From positions 1 to 64,000 of the forward strand of contig VXIS01000093.1 of NCBI GenBank assembly GCA_008704415.1: a stretch of 64,000 bases of DNA, written 5' to 3'. The first letter of the stretch is position 1; each line of letters opens with the position of its first letter. This DNA is from Sphaerosporella brunnea (Eukaryota; Ascomycota; Pezizomycetes; Pezizales; Pyronemataceae). Both the position numbers and the translations under genes were made by a program. Positions 1 to 11,027 of the stretch are shown here, piece by piece. The notes below the pieces were generated by a model. That model was not told where the DNA came from. It made no database searches and saw only the letters and a list, made by a program, of their open reading frames with translations.

Positions 1-1660
1 AAGGTACAAAAAATGGCAGAATGGGTGGAATGATGGAGAACGTCAAGCGGGTATTGATGTATTGCCCTCCCTCACCCATAACGCTCAAAGGCACGTGAGA
101 GAAGCCCCAAATTGTGAGTTTCATTTCAACCTTACAAAGACTTGTCGGTCCGAAAGAACAGGACGATGTGATGATTTCCGGAGAAATGTGCTAATTCGAC
201 GCAGTGTCGCATCGAAGGTGACGAAAACCTGCTTCTCTCCACTCCAGGAGGTTGTAGGGTAACAACATCAGCCTCGAGTGATTTCGAGTACTTACCTCAC
301 GAATTGTGTTGAGCCGTCTTTACACCTGTCCAAAGGAACCCAAAAAACACGTTCACCTGGGAAATCCACTCATCTTATGCGCAAATCATTCAGCTCTACG
401 CATGACGATTTCAGGACAAGGTGACCAAATATTTGCTCGATGTGCTGTCTGCCGTCACTTTTGTCGGCGGCTTGTCGTTCCTGCCTGCACTGCACAGCAC
501 TGATGACATTTGCTCCGCTCATTACACGTTGTGAGCCCGGCCTGCGCGCAAGTCAGTAATTAGGTGTTTTTTTATGACGAAGTGTTTAATGAGGATACTG
601 CATGAGCTGTGATTGATGGAATGAAATATCATAGGTAACTGCTGTTAAGATTGACGGCTGTTCTCAATGCTATTTATGTGTGGCACACTCGAGTAGTTGC
701 TTCGGATCCGGAAAAGAAGCAGAAGCTCGATAAAGGGCAGCTGTTCTCTCCGGCTATCCGGTGCCGGAAGCTGGCTTTTGTTTTTCCCGGTAGGCGAGGT
801 ATTCGGATGCTCAACTCCATGTAAATTGGACACAAGTGAATCACAGTCTGTCACTCATGATCGACACATTACTACTTCGTGGGGAATCTTAAGGGTGTCA
901 GACACACGCATAGGTATCGATCTCTGCCCGAGTGACGGACCCATGTGCCAACGCCTAGTCTCGGACCTAAATGGAACCAGATCAAGAGTCAAGACAAGGT
1001 ATGTAGTGTGTACTCGTACTCTAGGAAGCAGCTACCGGTCAGAAGTCGGTTTGCTTTTTGCGGTCAAGACTCGGTGATAAGCCGCGCAAGTACATGTTCT
1101 GTTGCGGGCTCGTCGCTTTCTTTCGAACGGTGTTTATTGGATGATCGAGGTGTCCACAGAAAACCCGCATCGGCACCACGGATGTCCACCAGGCACTCTT
1201 TGTCCATACCACGGCCCGGTGATCTGGAAGAATTGCTCCTGCACTCTCCCTGGCCGTGCCGTTTGTCTGTCCGTGGGAGACCATCAAGCAGAGATGCGGA
1301 TTCACCGGACACTCATTCGCCCATTACTAAGCCGTGCCCGCCAAGCGCAGCAGCTATGCGTGTGTCACGTTGATGTAGAATCCACCTCGCCGGGGTTAGC
1401 CGTGTCGTGCACAAACCCCGCACTCCTCCTCCGAAAGCAGCCCCAGGAAAAATACGCCTGCCTGTGCCTGCGTGTGACGGTTTTTCCACCACTGCACCCC
1501 CCCGGCTTGCTTTCTGATTCGACCAGAGCCTGGGATCTCTTCGTTCCGTGTGCCTGACCTTCCGCCCATCCGTGCCCGAGGTTCAGAGTCCGACCACCTT
1601 CCGTCCGCTGTCTAAGCCGTTCGTCATTGCTCCCTGGGATTCCCGACCCAGACAGTCCGG
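1..1660. other. Non-coding stretch upstream of IDP
   Basis: I see no supportable gene. The many short ORFs here overlap each other on both strands and resemble nothing I know. Bases about 178-275 differ from the mirror copy (38320-38411) by roughly ten edits, unlike the rest of the arm. The last few hundred bases are the probable promoter and 5' leader of the isocitrate dehydrogenase gene. Confidence 0.6.
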
Positions 1661-1786
1661 ATGGCATTGCCCACTTTATCTTGCAGGTGTCTCTTTCGCG
1701 GCAACCTTTACAATTACTCTCGTGTTATTCCAGTAGCATCATCTGCATACCGTACAAACTTCCTTTCTAGAGGCTTCGCATCAACA

Positions 1787-3530
1787 ATGGCTAGAGAATG
1801 TAAGTCAACGACCTCGAAACCAAATGAAACGTTGGACGAGAATGGTTGTTAATTAAGTACACGCAGTCCAGAAGATCAAGGTCAAGAATCCCGTCGTCGG
1901 TATGCCAATCTCCTCCATTCGGCCGGATGGCTCTGGGCCAGCGGTGTCGGAGCAGTGTTGACCTGTTCGGTAGAGTTGGACGGTGACGAGATGACTCGTG
2001 TCATCTGGCATTCGATCAAGGAGAAGGTTTGTCTCGGAAGCTTGGTTGTGCGCGCAGCGGAAACGAAATACTAATTGATTGCGGTGCAGTTCATCCACCC
2101 GTAAGGAAACCCTCGGCCGAACCTTTTCGTGCATTATTCCCTGGGCAGTTGGCTAAGATCGGTTTTAGTTACCTTGACATCGATCTCAAGTACTACGATT
2201 TGGTACGTGGGCATAAACCTATTCATTGGGATTTTGGCTTTGGTTCAACGGTGAACTAATGCTGGTTTAGGGATTGGAATACCGTGACAAGACCGATGAC
2301 AAGGTCACCGAAGAGGCCGCCGAGGCCATCCTGAAGTACTCTGTTGGTGTGAAGTGCGCTACCATCACTCCCGACGAGGCGCGTGTGAAGGAGTTTAATT
2401 TGAAGAAGGTAAGAAGCTTGCTGTCCTGTTACCTTCTGAGTTTATCCAACTAACTCAATGGGTAGATGTGGCTGAGCCCTAACGGAAGTCTGTTCCTAAA
2501 CAAAATCATGCAAATGAATTTCCTGATCTGACTGAAATACCAGCCATCCGTAACATCCTCGGTGGTACTGTTTTCCGCGAGCCCATTGTCATTGACTCGA
2601 TCCCCCGTCTGGTTCCTGGATGGAAGAAGCCCATCACCATCGGCCGTCATGCCCACGGTGACCAGTATAAAGCCAAGGACTTCGTCGTTCCCGGAGAGGG
2701 AACCGTTGAGCTTGTATACACCCCCAAGAGCGGAGAGCCTGAGCGCATCAAGGTCTTTGACTACAAGGGACCTGGTGTTGCCCTCGCCATGTACAACACT
2801 GACGAGTCCATCACTGGGTTCGCCCACGCTTCCTTCAAGATGGCCCTTGACCGGGGAATTCCCTTGTACATGAGCACCAAGAACACCATTCTCAAGGGCT
2901 ACGATGGACGGTTCAAGGACATCTTTCAGGAGATTTACGAGACCACCTACAAGCAGGACTTTGAGTCCAAGGGGATCTGGTACGAACACCGTCTCATCGA
3001 CGACATGGTTGCCTACATGTTGAAGAGCGAGGGTGGATACGCTATCGCAATGAAGAACTACGACGGTGACGTGCAGAGCGACATCGTTGCTCAGGGATTC
3101 GGCTCTCTGGGATTGATGACCAGTGTGTTGATCACTCCTGACGGCAAGACTTTCGAGTCCGAGGCTGGTTTGTGCCCCGAATCCGTTGCCGTTTTGTTCG
3201 ATGACTAATTTAGCTTCAGCTCACGGAACCGTCACTCGTCATTGGCGCCAGCACCAGCGGGGAGAGGAGACCTCCACCAACCCCATCGCCTCCATTTTCG
3301 CCTGGACCCGGGGTCTCATCCAGCGGGGAAAGCTCGATGGCACTCCCGAGCTGATCACCTTCGCTGAGGCTTTGGAGCAGGCCTGCATTGACACCGTCAA
3401 CAACGGTATCATGACCAAGGACTTGGCCTTGACCCAAGGAAAGACTAGCCGCGACTCCTGGGTCACGACCTCTGGCTACATGGATGCCGTTGAGAAGAGG
3501 TTGAAGGCTTTGATTGAGGCCAAGTTGTAA
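1787..3530 (+). CDS. IDP1: NADP-dependent isocitrate dehydrogenase (left copy)
   Basis: Oxidatively decarboxylates isocitrate to 2-oxoglutarate and makes NADPH. Nine exons can be joined in frame: 1787-1799, 1867-1899, 1974-2026, 2090-2100, 2169-2202, 2271-2408, 2466-2487, 2544-3167, 3220-3530. This gives 412 residues, the usual size of the cytosolic eukaryotic enzyme. Visible family blocks are [20 protein letters not shown] near the N-terminus, [32 protein letters not shown] and [25 protein letters not shown] near the C-terminus. The last three residues are AKL, which fits a PTS1 peroxisomal signal. An in-frame ATG at 1661 adds 42 residues rich in R, S and A and free of acidic residues, like a mitochondrial leader. 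In Aspergillus one idp gene serves several compartments; I infer the same here. An upstream leader exon cannot be excluded. Next gene downstream on the same strand is IFRD. Confidence 0.95.
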
Positions 3531-4191
3531 ATGGGACGGGTTAAAATCTGGGACAAGGCGTTTATGTCAAATTAATAGAAGTATATACGCACATCAGCTA
3601 TGTGTTTGTTGATACCAAGTCTTATGCGACCGATGATTGTCATTTCATGAATTAGATGTTTTCGAATTCTATAAAGCACAAATTCCAGCGTCGAGGGTGC
3701 TAGATTAACTGGATATCACTCAATGTCGAGCCTGAGATGATTCTCGTCTCGTTTTGTATCTCAACCAGTGTTGCAATGTAATCGAGAATCCCCACAGTAA
3801 TGGTGCATCCTAAAGCAAGCAGAGGACCAGAGATCTGGCTCATAGCTTAGTTGGCTGAGCTGACAGCCTGGAGGCGACAGGTTCGAATTTATGCATATGA
3901 AAGTTAGTTGTTCGGAGCATTCAGGTTCTGCAGTTTGTCGATGTAGGAACAGATACTAGACGAAAAAAAAAGTATTCGGACACCTTGTGTAACAACCCCT
4001 AACCCGCGGGTACCCCACCAAAACGCAACAGCGCAACGAAAAATCGTCGGCACAAATTCTTTATGCCGGAAGGGGTTCAACTGCTTAATTTTGAGACTTC
4101 TTGAGTGAGATTCAGAGAAGTTATTGATTTTTCGCTGCGTGGCTTGGCTGTGGGACAGGGTTCTGAGTGTCCGACTTTGCCACTTCGGGAG
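3531..4191. other. Intergenic, contains a tRNA-like patch
   Basis: This holds the 3' end of the IDP transcript and about 500 bp without a recognisable gene. The only notable item is the tRNA-like A-box/B-box pair at 3843-3890, listed separately. The right end borders the long-TIR element. Confidence 0.5.
3843..3890 (+). other. tRNA-like remnant with A box and B box
   Basis: Bases 3843-3854 (TAGCTTAGTTGG) fit the pol III A-box consensus exactly. Bases 3880-3890 (GGTTCGAATTT) fit the B box except for its last two positions. The spacing is tRNA-like. The T-stem and acceptor stem do not pair, so this is not a working tRNA gene. It may be a decayed tRNA or a tRNA-derived SINE head. A mirror copy lies at 34705-34752. 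Confidence 0.3.
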
Positions 4192-5408
4192 TAGAGTCGA
4201 TTACATAACTTTCGGACACGTGACAGGGGGTTTACACCGGCGATATCTCGACAATGAAACATCCAATTGCCATGAGACTGAAAACAAGGGAAGACCAAAT
4301 AGAGAAGAGTAGTTGAGCACAGCGAGCGATGGTTTGGAGAAGATCCTGCTTTTTTCTGGTCGTGGAGAGCGTAGTCAGCTGCAATATTGCGAGCAAAAAA
4401 CTGCGGCATTCTGTAAGATCCAGTAAGTGCGGGAACACCGACGACCCGGCTGTAAGTTGTCTAGAAAATATCTATAGATGGTTCCCAAGGATTAGAGAGC
4501 TTGGGTAAACGGTACGGAGGCATCTTGGGTGGGATAACCTCACCGCCGCCCTGACCGCCTAGCCCCCGTCCCACTCAAGCCAATTACCATCACTTTAGAG
4601 TTTTTCCGGCTTGCTAGGGCCTTGTGCCATGTTATTACGAATTTTGATGGGGCTCGCGGCAGTCGAACCGACTGATTAGCTGCGTACGAAGTCCGCTTAG
4701 GTAAGGCTTCGCCAGGCCGTCAAAATTTAGAAAATCATTCAACTGGGCTCCAGCTGCTCAGATCTCTTCTTTCAATGACTAGAAAGCGATTAGAAACACT
4801 ATAGAGCCCATGGGTGGTATCAGTGGGTTGCAACCACTATCATCCTGCGCCAAGTCGATTTTGCCCTGAGGGGTGATTGCAAAACAGCGGGATTACTGAC
4901 TGAAAGTAGATAAAATAATAGTAACAGGTCTTCTATGGACAGGAGAAGTATTTTTGGCTGTCTGCTTCACTTTATGGCGAGTTTTGAGGAAAGTGGTAGT
5001 TAGGGGCGGCTGGGCGGTCAGGGAAGCGGGGACGGCGGTGATGTTATCCCCATTCTGGATGTCCCCGGACCGTCACACAAGCTCTCTAATCCTTGAGAAC
5101 CATCTATAGATATTTTCTAGACAAGTTACAGTTGAGTTGCAAGTGCTCTCGCTCCTACACAACGTCGCAACCCCCGGCCCCAATAGTGCGGCTGACTACG
5201 CTCTCCGCGGCCAGAGAAAAGCAGGATCTTCTCTAAAACATCGCTCCCTGCACTAATCTACTCTTCTCTATTTGGTCTTCCCTTGTTTTCAGTCTTATGG
5301 CAATTGGATGTTTCGTTGTGGAGATATCGTCGGTGTAAGACCCCCCTGTCACGCTAAACCCTTTTGTCCGAAAGGGCATCGTGTCCGAAAGTTATGTAAT
5401 CGACTCTA
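4192..5408. mobile_element. Long-TIR non-autonomous DNA element (left copy)
   Basis: Both ends begin TAGAGTCGATTACATAACTT (4192 onward, and inverted up to 5408). The inverted arms continue for about 380 bp (4192-4573 against 4997-5408) at roughly 85% identity by eye, with small indels such as the extra segment near 5355-5380. The core (about 4574-4996) has no ORF of note. Shared blocks inside the arms include TCTAGAAAATATCTATAGAT and AAACAAGGGAAGACCAAATA. No clean target duplication is visible. The short word ACTTCG occurs on both flanks, but offset. A fold-back or MULE-like non-autonomous element is the best description. It separates IDP from IFRD. Confidence 0.75.
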
Positions 5409-5663
5409 GGTACTTCGCTTCACATGCACCTTGCCTTACTCTCCCCCCCGCTTCCTGCCTGTGACGTAGTTCTCACGCTGCTTCTCATCTCGCAACTCGC
5501 AACCCCTAACTATCTGCGATCCTACAAGAATACCAGCTGTTGAACAACCACCCCCCATACTTGCTTAACCATCGTCGAGCGACAACTGTACCTAAGCTCC
5601 CCACAACGACTGGTGAATCCCCTGCCTTCTATTCAAACAGCTTCAATAAACACAAATCGAGAA

Positions 5664-7122
5664 ATGTCTGAGCTTCGCCGTCAAGCTCTGACCGTCCCTG
5701 GTAGCGGAAAGACTATTTCTCGGAAAGCACGGTCCCGACAGTCCTCTGCTGCTTCTTCAAGAGTAGCATCCCGTCAAGCATCTCGTGTAAATTCCCGGGT
5801 GGGCAGTAGGGCCAATACCGACGACGAAGGCTCTTCAAGCGATGGCACGTGTTATAGGTTTGTACTCCTTTCCCTCACTTCCTCTTATTTAACCTCGCCT
5901 GCTCGTGATTCTGAGTTTTTGTTTCTCGCTAACTCAAAATGTCTAGCTTGGACTCCTTTGCTGGCAGTGCGCCGACTGTCGAGGAGGAGCTTCCCGATCC
6001 GGGCCAACATTGGAAAGAGGTGCTAGGTGACATGGTCAACCGCATCTGCGATCGCAAGAAGTCTAGCTATCTGGGTCGTGAAGAGGCACTCAGAGAATAC
6101 GCCGCCATCCTCTCGGCGAAATTCGCTAAAGAAGAGATCACTCGCAGAAAGTCCGACATCATCGCATCGTGCTTACACTCCATCAAGGCTCCGCGCACGG
6201 AAAAAGAGTCGCTTTTGGCCGCTAAAGCTCTGGCCCTCACCATCATCACGGACCCAAGCGAAGACGTTTATGATGCTGTTGCCCAAACTTTCAAGCGAGT
6301 CATCACCGACCACGATTCCCATCTACTCAAGTGTGCCCTCATTCACAACCTCAGTGCTGCTGCTTTCTATGGCGGCGCGACAACTGCGGAAACGGAGGGA
6401 ATTATGAATTACCTCCTAGATATAATTGAGTCTGACGGCCACTCTGCTGGCGCGGGTGACGATGCTGGTGTGGTCACTGCAGCTTTGGAGGAATGGGGAT
6501 TCCTCTGCACACAGCTCGAAGACGCAGAAGAGATTACCACCAACTCAATCGACGCCCTAATCGATCAGCTTGAATCCTCGGAGGTGCCGGTACAAGTTGC
6601 TGCTGGAGAAAACATTGCATTACTGTACGAGAAATCATACACGGAGGCTGAAGAGGACGAACTCGATGATGCAACTCAAGCTGGCACGAAGTGGGTCCAA
6701 CGATATAAACCTTACGGCCGGACGGAAGAACTCAAGGAAACTCTGACCGGCATGTCGAGCGGATCGCGTCGGTACCTTTCTAAAAGAAATAAAAAGACGC
6801 AACGCTCAGCGTTCGCGGATATCCTGCATTCCCTCGATGACCCTTTGAAAGGCCCCAGGTTTTCGGAGGCGTTAGACAAGGACGGCGCCGTTAGAGGTTC
6901 ACGGCTTAAGGTCCGTGTACACAAGACCGGCATTCTCAGAGTCGATAAATGGTGGAAGCTTTTGAGGGTGCAGCACTTGAAGCGACTGTTGGGAGGAGGA
7001 TTCCTGACTCATTGGACGGAGAATCCAATTATCTTTGAATCACTCAGGTATGGACCTTGGGCCTTCTGTGAGGTCCCCATGACGAGACTAATTGTCACAG
7101 TTTGTTTGTCGAGCAGTACTAG
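5664..7122 (+). CDS. IFRD-domain (interferon-related developmental regulator) protein, left copy
   Basis: Three exons join in frame: 5664-5857, 5947-7047 and 7101-7122, giving 438 residues. The start chosen is the MSELRRQAL methionine; an in-frame ATG lies 51 bp upstream. The N-terminus (to about residue 65) is a basic S/R-rich tail. It is followed by an alpha-helical IFRD repeat region (for example LGREEALREYAAILSAKFA). The C-terminal block has DKWWKL then LRVQHLKRLLGGGFLTHW, the signature of the family's C-terminal domain. IFRD proteins are linked to transcriptional and translational regulation; the fungal role is little known. The run of four T at 6960-6963 keeps the C-terminus in frame; the mirror copy has three and is frameshifted. 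IDP lies upstream on the same strand and an Emi1-like gene downstream. Confidence 0.88.
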
Positions 7123-8012
7123 ATGTCGATCTTTAATCGCGTAACGACCGGACAAAAAAAGTTGATTGCAATGTGCTTCTGTTTTTTGTTTTGTTTTTTT
7201 CTTTGGGGGCGGCCGGTTTCATTACATATCATCACATCAATCTTTAGGTTTACTTCATTTGCTTTATTTCGAAGAGTTGCATTTCATGGGGATAACGGAG
7301 TTTTTTTTTTTTTTTTTTTCACTTTGCTTGATCCTATTTTCTCTCGGGGATAAAACATCTAAAGCGGTAACATGTAGTGTAGTGGATGAGGATGAGGATG
7401 AGGTTTAAGTGGAACATCTCTCGTTCAATAATATACTTGTTTAGTTTTATGTGCTCGAGCAAGCTGAATCCATCATGACACGATGAGAAGGCGTAAGTAT
7501 GAGCGCCCAGACGTCTCCCCTTGGGGGCGCATCGATATCTTCTCAACCTCGAGCTCGGGGACTTACTCATTCATAGAGGAGCACTCGTCATTGTGACATC
7601 GGATGATGTGCAGCAAGGATGTCGTAGCGTGGTATGTAGATCGCGAAAACACACGGACTTGATCGAGAGCGCCATACTTACATATTTTGGGGACGCCTAT
7701 ACCCGGTGTGGATATAGGTACTCTCCACCAAAGATTTGTTTTCAAAAAGAACATTGATAGTGTGCTTATTTTTGCTCGATCTATCACCCATCAAACTTAG
7801 ATTCTCGAAGTTTCTGCTGGCTACGGAGAATGCAACACCCAGGTTTTAGGGACCAATGGCATTCGGGTGTGAAAAATGGAAGATTCACACTCATCACTCG
7901 ACGGGACAGGGGTATTTTGTATGTGTTAGTAAGCTCAAAATGAATGTCAGACCAACTATCATAGGCGTCCCGAACCACAATTCTCCGGCCGCGAACAACG
8001 ACGGGCGACGAA
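7123..8012. other. Intergenic between IFRD and Emi1-like genes
   Basis: No gene recognised. It contains a long T run near 7300-7319 and a short GATGAG repeat near 7386-7402, probably 3' UTR of IFRD, then the promoter region of the Emi1-like gene. The two arms differ by one base in this interval, most likely in the T run. Confidence 0.5.
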
Positions 8013-8618
8013 ATGTTCTGGAGCAAACCGCCACCACCTTCACCTTCTCCAGCCGAAAATGCAAATCCCGCGCCTCCGCCTCCGCCTCCGCTGCCCCAAA
8101 CTCGCGAAGAGCAAGCGGATTCGGAGCTCGCAGCGCTGATAGCAGAACTAGATCGCGAACACACGGAGAACGCACGCGCGACAGAGCGCAACAAACGCGT
8201 GCCCGCGGCCAACGACGACAAGACGGGCCTGCCGACAGAAATGAACTGCCTCACCGCTTTCGACGAAATGTTCTACTGCTACTCCTTCGGCGGCCAGTTC
8301 CTGAACATCTACCGCTACGGCTCCTTCCGCGACTGCTCCGAAAAGTCGGCCGATTGGAGGTTCTGCATGAAAACCAAAGTGCGCGGTGAGGTGGCTAGGC
8401 GGGTGAGTTATTTTTTGTTTCGTTTTATCCACCCTACGGGGGTAGCTGACGCGCGCCACGTCCGGAAATAGGCAATGATCTTGGCTAGGAATAAGGAGAA
8501 GGCGGCGAAGTATAAAGTCGGCAAGAGTAGTGAGGATGTGTGGAACGTCAGAAAAGAGCCGGTAAAGGACGCATTCAACGGCAATTTCGAGGACTTGAGG
8601 GATACCATATCAGGCTGA
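8013..8618 (+). CDS. EMI1: Emi1-like twin-CX9C protein (DUF3128 family), left copy
   Basis: Two exons (8013-8402 and 8472-8618) give 178 residues. The N-terminus is proline-rich (about residues 5-30). It is followed by a helical segment and then the family core TEMNCLTAFDEMFYCYSF...FRDCSEKSADWRFCM. That core holds two CX9C motifs (C-LTAFDEMFY-C and C-SEKSADWRF-C) predicted to form a helical hairpin with two disulfides. Such proteins are usually oxidised by Mia40 in the mitochondrial intermembrane space. Yeast EMI1 is named for early meiotic induction and affects mitochondrial respiration. The start is the first ATG before the proline tract; the splice keeps VARR|AMILARNKEKAAKY in frame. The molecular role is unknown. 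Confidence 0.9.
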
Positions 8619-9534
8619 GCTATGAAGTAGCTACGTATTTCTACCTGCTTTTCGACCGGCTCAAGAACTTTGTACGATAGATAGACGAAGGAACGCGTAT
8701 GCAGATTAGGAGAGTACATACTCGGGTATGGAAGCGATAATTGAAAAACTACAGGGGTTCTGAATCAGCGGGGCGAGGTCTGGAGGTCAGTACATAGTGA
8801 ACGATAAAATGCCAAGACGTCATGATGTTGACGTCGGTGAAGGCGGAATTCCAAAAGAGGAGGCCGGAGCGCCACAACGCCACTGGAGCAAGCCGCGACG
8901 ACAAACCCATCAACAAACACTTCGTTCTCAACTAAATGTCATCTAAATTGGATGTATAATGAAAGCTAATGATGTGAAGAGTTCGACTACGCGAACAGGA
9001 GGAGAATTCAATCGCTTCTTTGTGGGCTGTGCGGTATCCGTTATTTAGCGCTGATCTTCAATTGATTTTTTGTTCCACCTCGTGCATCACCTTGTGCTGT
9101 TCAGCTGTACATATTTTTTTTTCGATCAAGATCCTTTTCCGATTCGAACTTCCCATACCCGAGTGCATAGCGCATTGCGATCATGCGCAAGCTCCTTCAT
9201 CGAAGTTTTGATTGATTCCCCGCACGGACATTAAAACATTGCAGAGCAATTCCTCTGCTATTCATTGGAATTGCGTTCCCCAAAACCAAAAGACCGCCAT
9301 CCCAAATAGCCATCCAAAAAAAACCCCCCAGAAAACGTGGTATCGAACGAAAAAAAAAACCCAATATCTGGCCAACCTGACCCATGGTCGCAATACGAAA
9401 GGGAGAAATAGCAAAAGCAGAAATAACATAAACGAGCGTCAGATTGGAAGCTGAATTGTTGAAAGCAGATATCAACAGATGGCACTGTTTCCACTGTTGC
9501 TACTCCATGATGGCGCCAAATTACAGCAACTAAT
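8619..9534. other. Intergenic between convergent Emi1-like and OPY2-like genes
   Basis: About 900 bp with no recognisable gene. It is a convergent 3' region: Emi1-like ends at 8618 on plus and OPY2-like ends at 9535 on minus. It contains A-rich and C-rich short runs near 9318-9362. Nothing else is supportable. Confidence 0.5.
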
Positions 9535-11027
9535 TTACTGAAACTTCTCCAATTTGTCTACAGAGTGAGAGTCATCGAAAGGGCTGACAGTTCGTCTCGC
9601 AGGCTCCGACGTGTCAATCAACTTCGAGGAGCGCTTCCCGCCCGCAAAATTCAAGGAGAGCCTGTTATTGCCAGCCGTTGCTATATTGGAACTGTTGGAT
9701 AGCGGGATAGCTTCAAGAGTCGTGGAGTGTGCGTCAGAAAATGGCGACCCCGCCTCCATATCGGTGATACAGCTTGATATACCGCTGGAGCGCTGAGACA
9801 GAAGGGCATTGCCCCGATGGCCGGGAATCAGGTCCGACGAATCGTCAGAGTCATAATTAACAGACGAAGTGCTGTGGTTCTCGTGCTCCACATGAGATCG
9901 GCCTGGGACTACCCTTTTCTGAGCCTGTTGAATGACTTCGTCGGAGCCATTCTTGATATTCATGCGATTGAGAAACGTTGACCCGACAGAAAATGTCGGG
10001 CTGGGAGGTACAGTTTCAAGCCCCGAAGGGCCTTTGCCGCGTGCAGACTGACCGCTAGTGCTGATAAACAATGCAGGAACGGGCGGAATGGATTCGGACG
10101 ATCCCGGATTCGGTGAACTAGTGCTCGATGTTGCAATGCTGCTTCCACCCTTCACTGTGACCACCGCTGCCTTGCCCGCGCGAATGATATTTGGCTGCGA
10201 GACGACAGCGTTTCCACCATAGATTGTAGTCGCAATTGAAGATCGATTGTCCACCGTGATCATCGAACCCCGGAGTAGATCATCAGCCGCGAATTGTATG
10301 TCGATATTCGGCGAGCGAGGAAATTGGGAGCCCATGGGCGAGTCCGAATAGGGAAGAGGCGGTATGGGCGGTATCAGATGAGCGGGAGTAGTAGGACCCG
10401 AGCGGTTTGTAACTCCAGGAATATATGCGATCTGAATTACATTGGAGGCTCGAGTGCGAACTGTGGAAGCGATGGAAGCAACCGTATGTGTTGATGCCTA
10501 CAATCACATTAGCTTGGGCTGTCGATATGAAGCTTATGTTTGTCGCGGGGTAGTACTCTTGCGCTCTTCAGCATCCCAAAATCGTTTTCCTTTTCGGCTG
10601 CGGTAGCAGCCATCGACATGCGGCGCATGTTCTTCTTCGCGCGACTCCTCCAAACGAAAAATCCCAGTATCGCGAGCGCAAGCAAACCTCCAATACAGGC
10701 ACCGGCAATTGCGCCCCCTGAAATTCCTGAACCCGATGTTTTGATGTCGGTACATATCACACGAGCGCATTGGACGCAGCTCTGAGCCGTGAGTTCGCAC
10801 CGTTGGGTAGTCGAACAGTTGCAGACGGGGAGATCGGTCGGGCAGTTTTGTATGCAGCCACCGTCACGGGCGAGGATGAGCGACCCAGGAACTGATATCA
10901 CGAGTCAGCGCGAGCGTGGCGGGGGATCTAGATGATACGCACTGGCCGCTACACTCTGAGAAAGCGCGAAGTTCAACATCACCACTGTCGAGAATGTGGT
11001 TGACGACCATGCCGAAAAGCGCGCCAT
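9535..11027 (-). CDS. OPY2: OPY2-like plasma membrane anchor, left copy
   Basis: Three exons on minus (11027-10943, 10891-10557, 10497-9535) give 460 residues. Residues about 1-28 form a signal peptide. A short extracellular Cys-rich module follows, with C-x3-C-x6-C-x-C spacing and CVQCARVIC near its end. Then comes one membrane segment of small and hydrophobic residues (GAIAGACIGGLLALAILGFF), a basic RSRAKKNMRR stop-transfer, and a long disordered Ser/Pro-rich cytoplasmic tail containing ASTHTVASIASTVRTRASNV. This is the layout of OPY2, which in yeast recruits Ste50 to the membrane for HOG and filamentous-growth MAPK signalling. The cytosolic partner here is inferred. The second intron uses a GTACTA donor, chosen because it restores the conserved tail block. 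Confidence 0.88.

Noticed and set aside
2450..2989. 179-codon minus ORF (and mirror 35606-36145)
   Set aside because: Antisense shadow of the isocitrate dehydrogenase gene.
4628..4732. tRNA-like sequence on minus with GGTTCGACTGC inside the long-TIR element
   Set aside because: The B-box-like word is part of a local hairpin (CAGTCGGTTCGACTG). No matching A box and no cloverleaf could be built.
8013..8471. Overlapping 177-codon ORF 7856-8389 and minus ORF 7784-8254
   Set aside because: Arg/Ser-rich shadows of the Emi1-like exon, whose twin CX9C motifs and clean splice fix the true frame.
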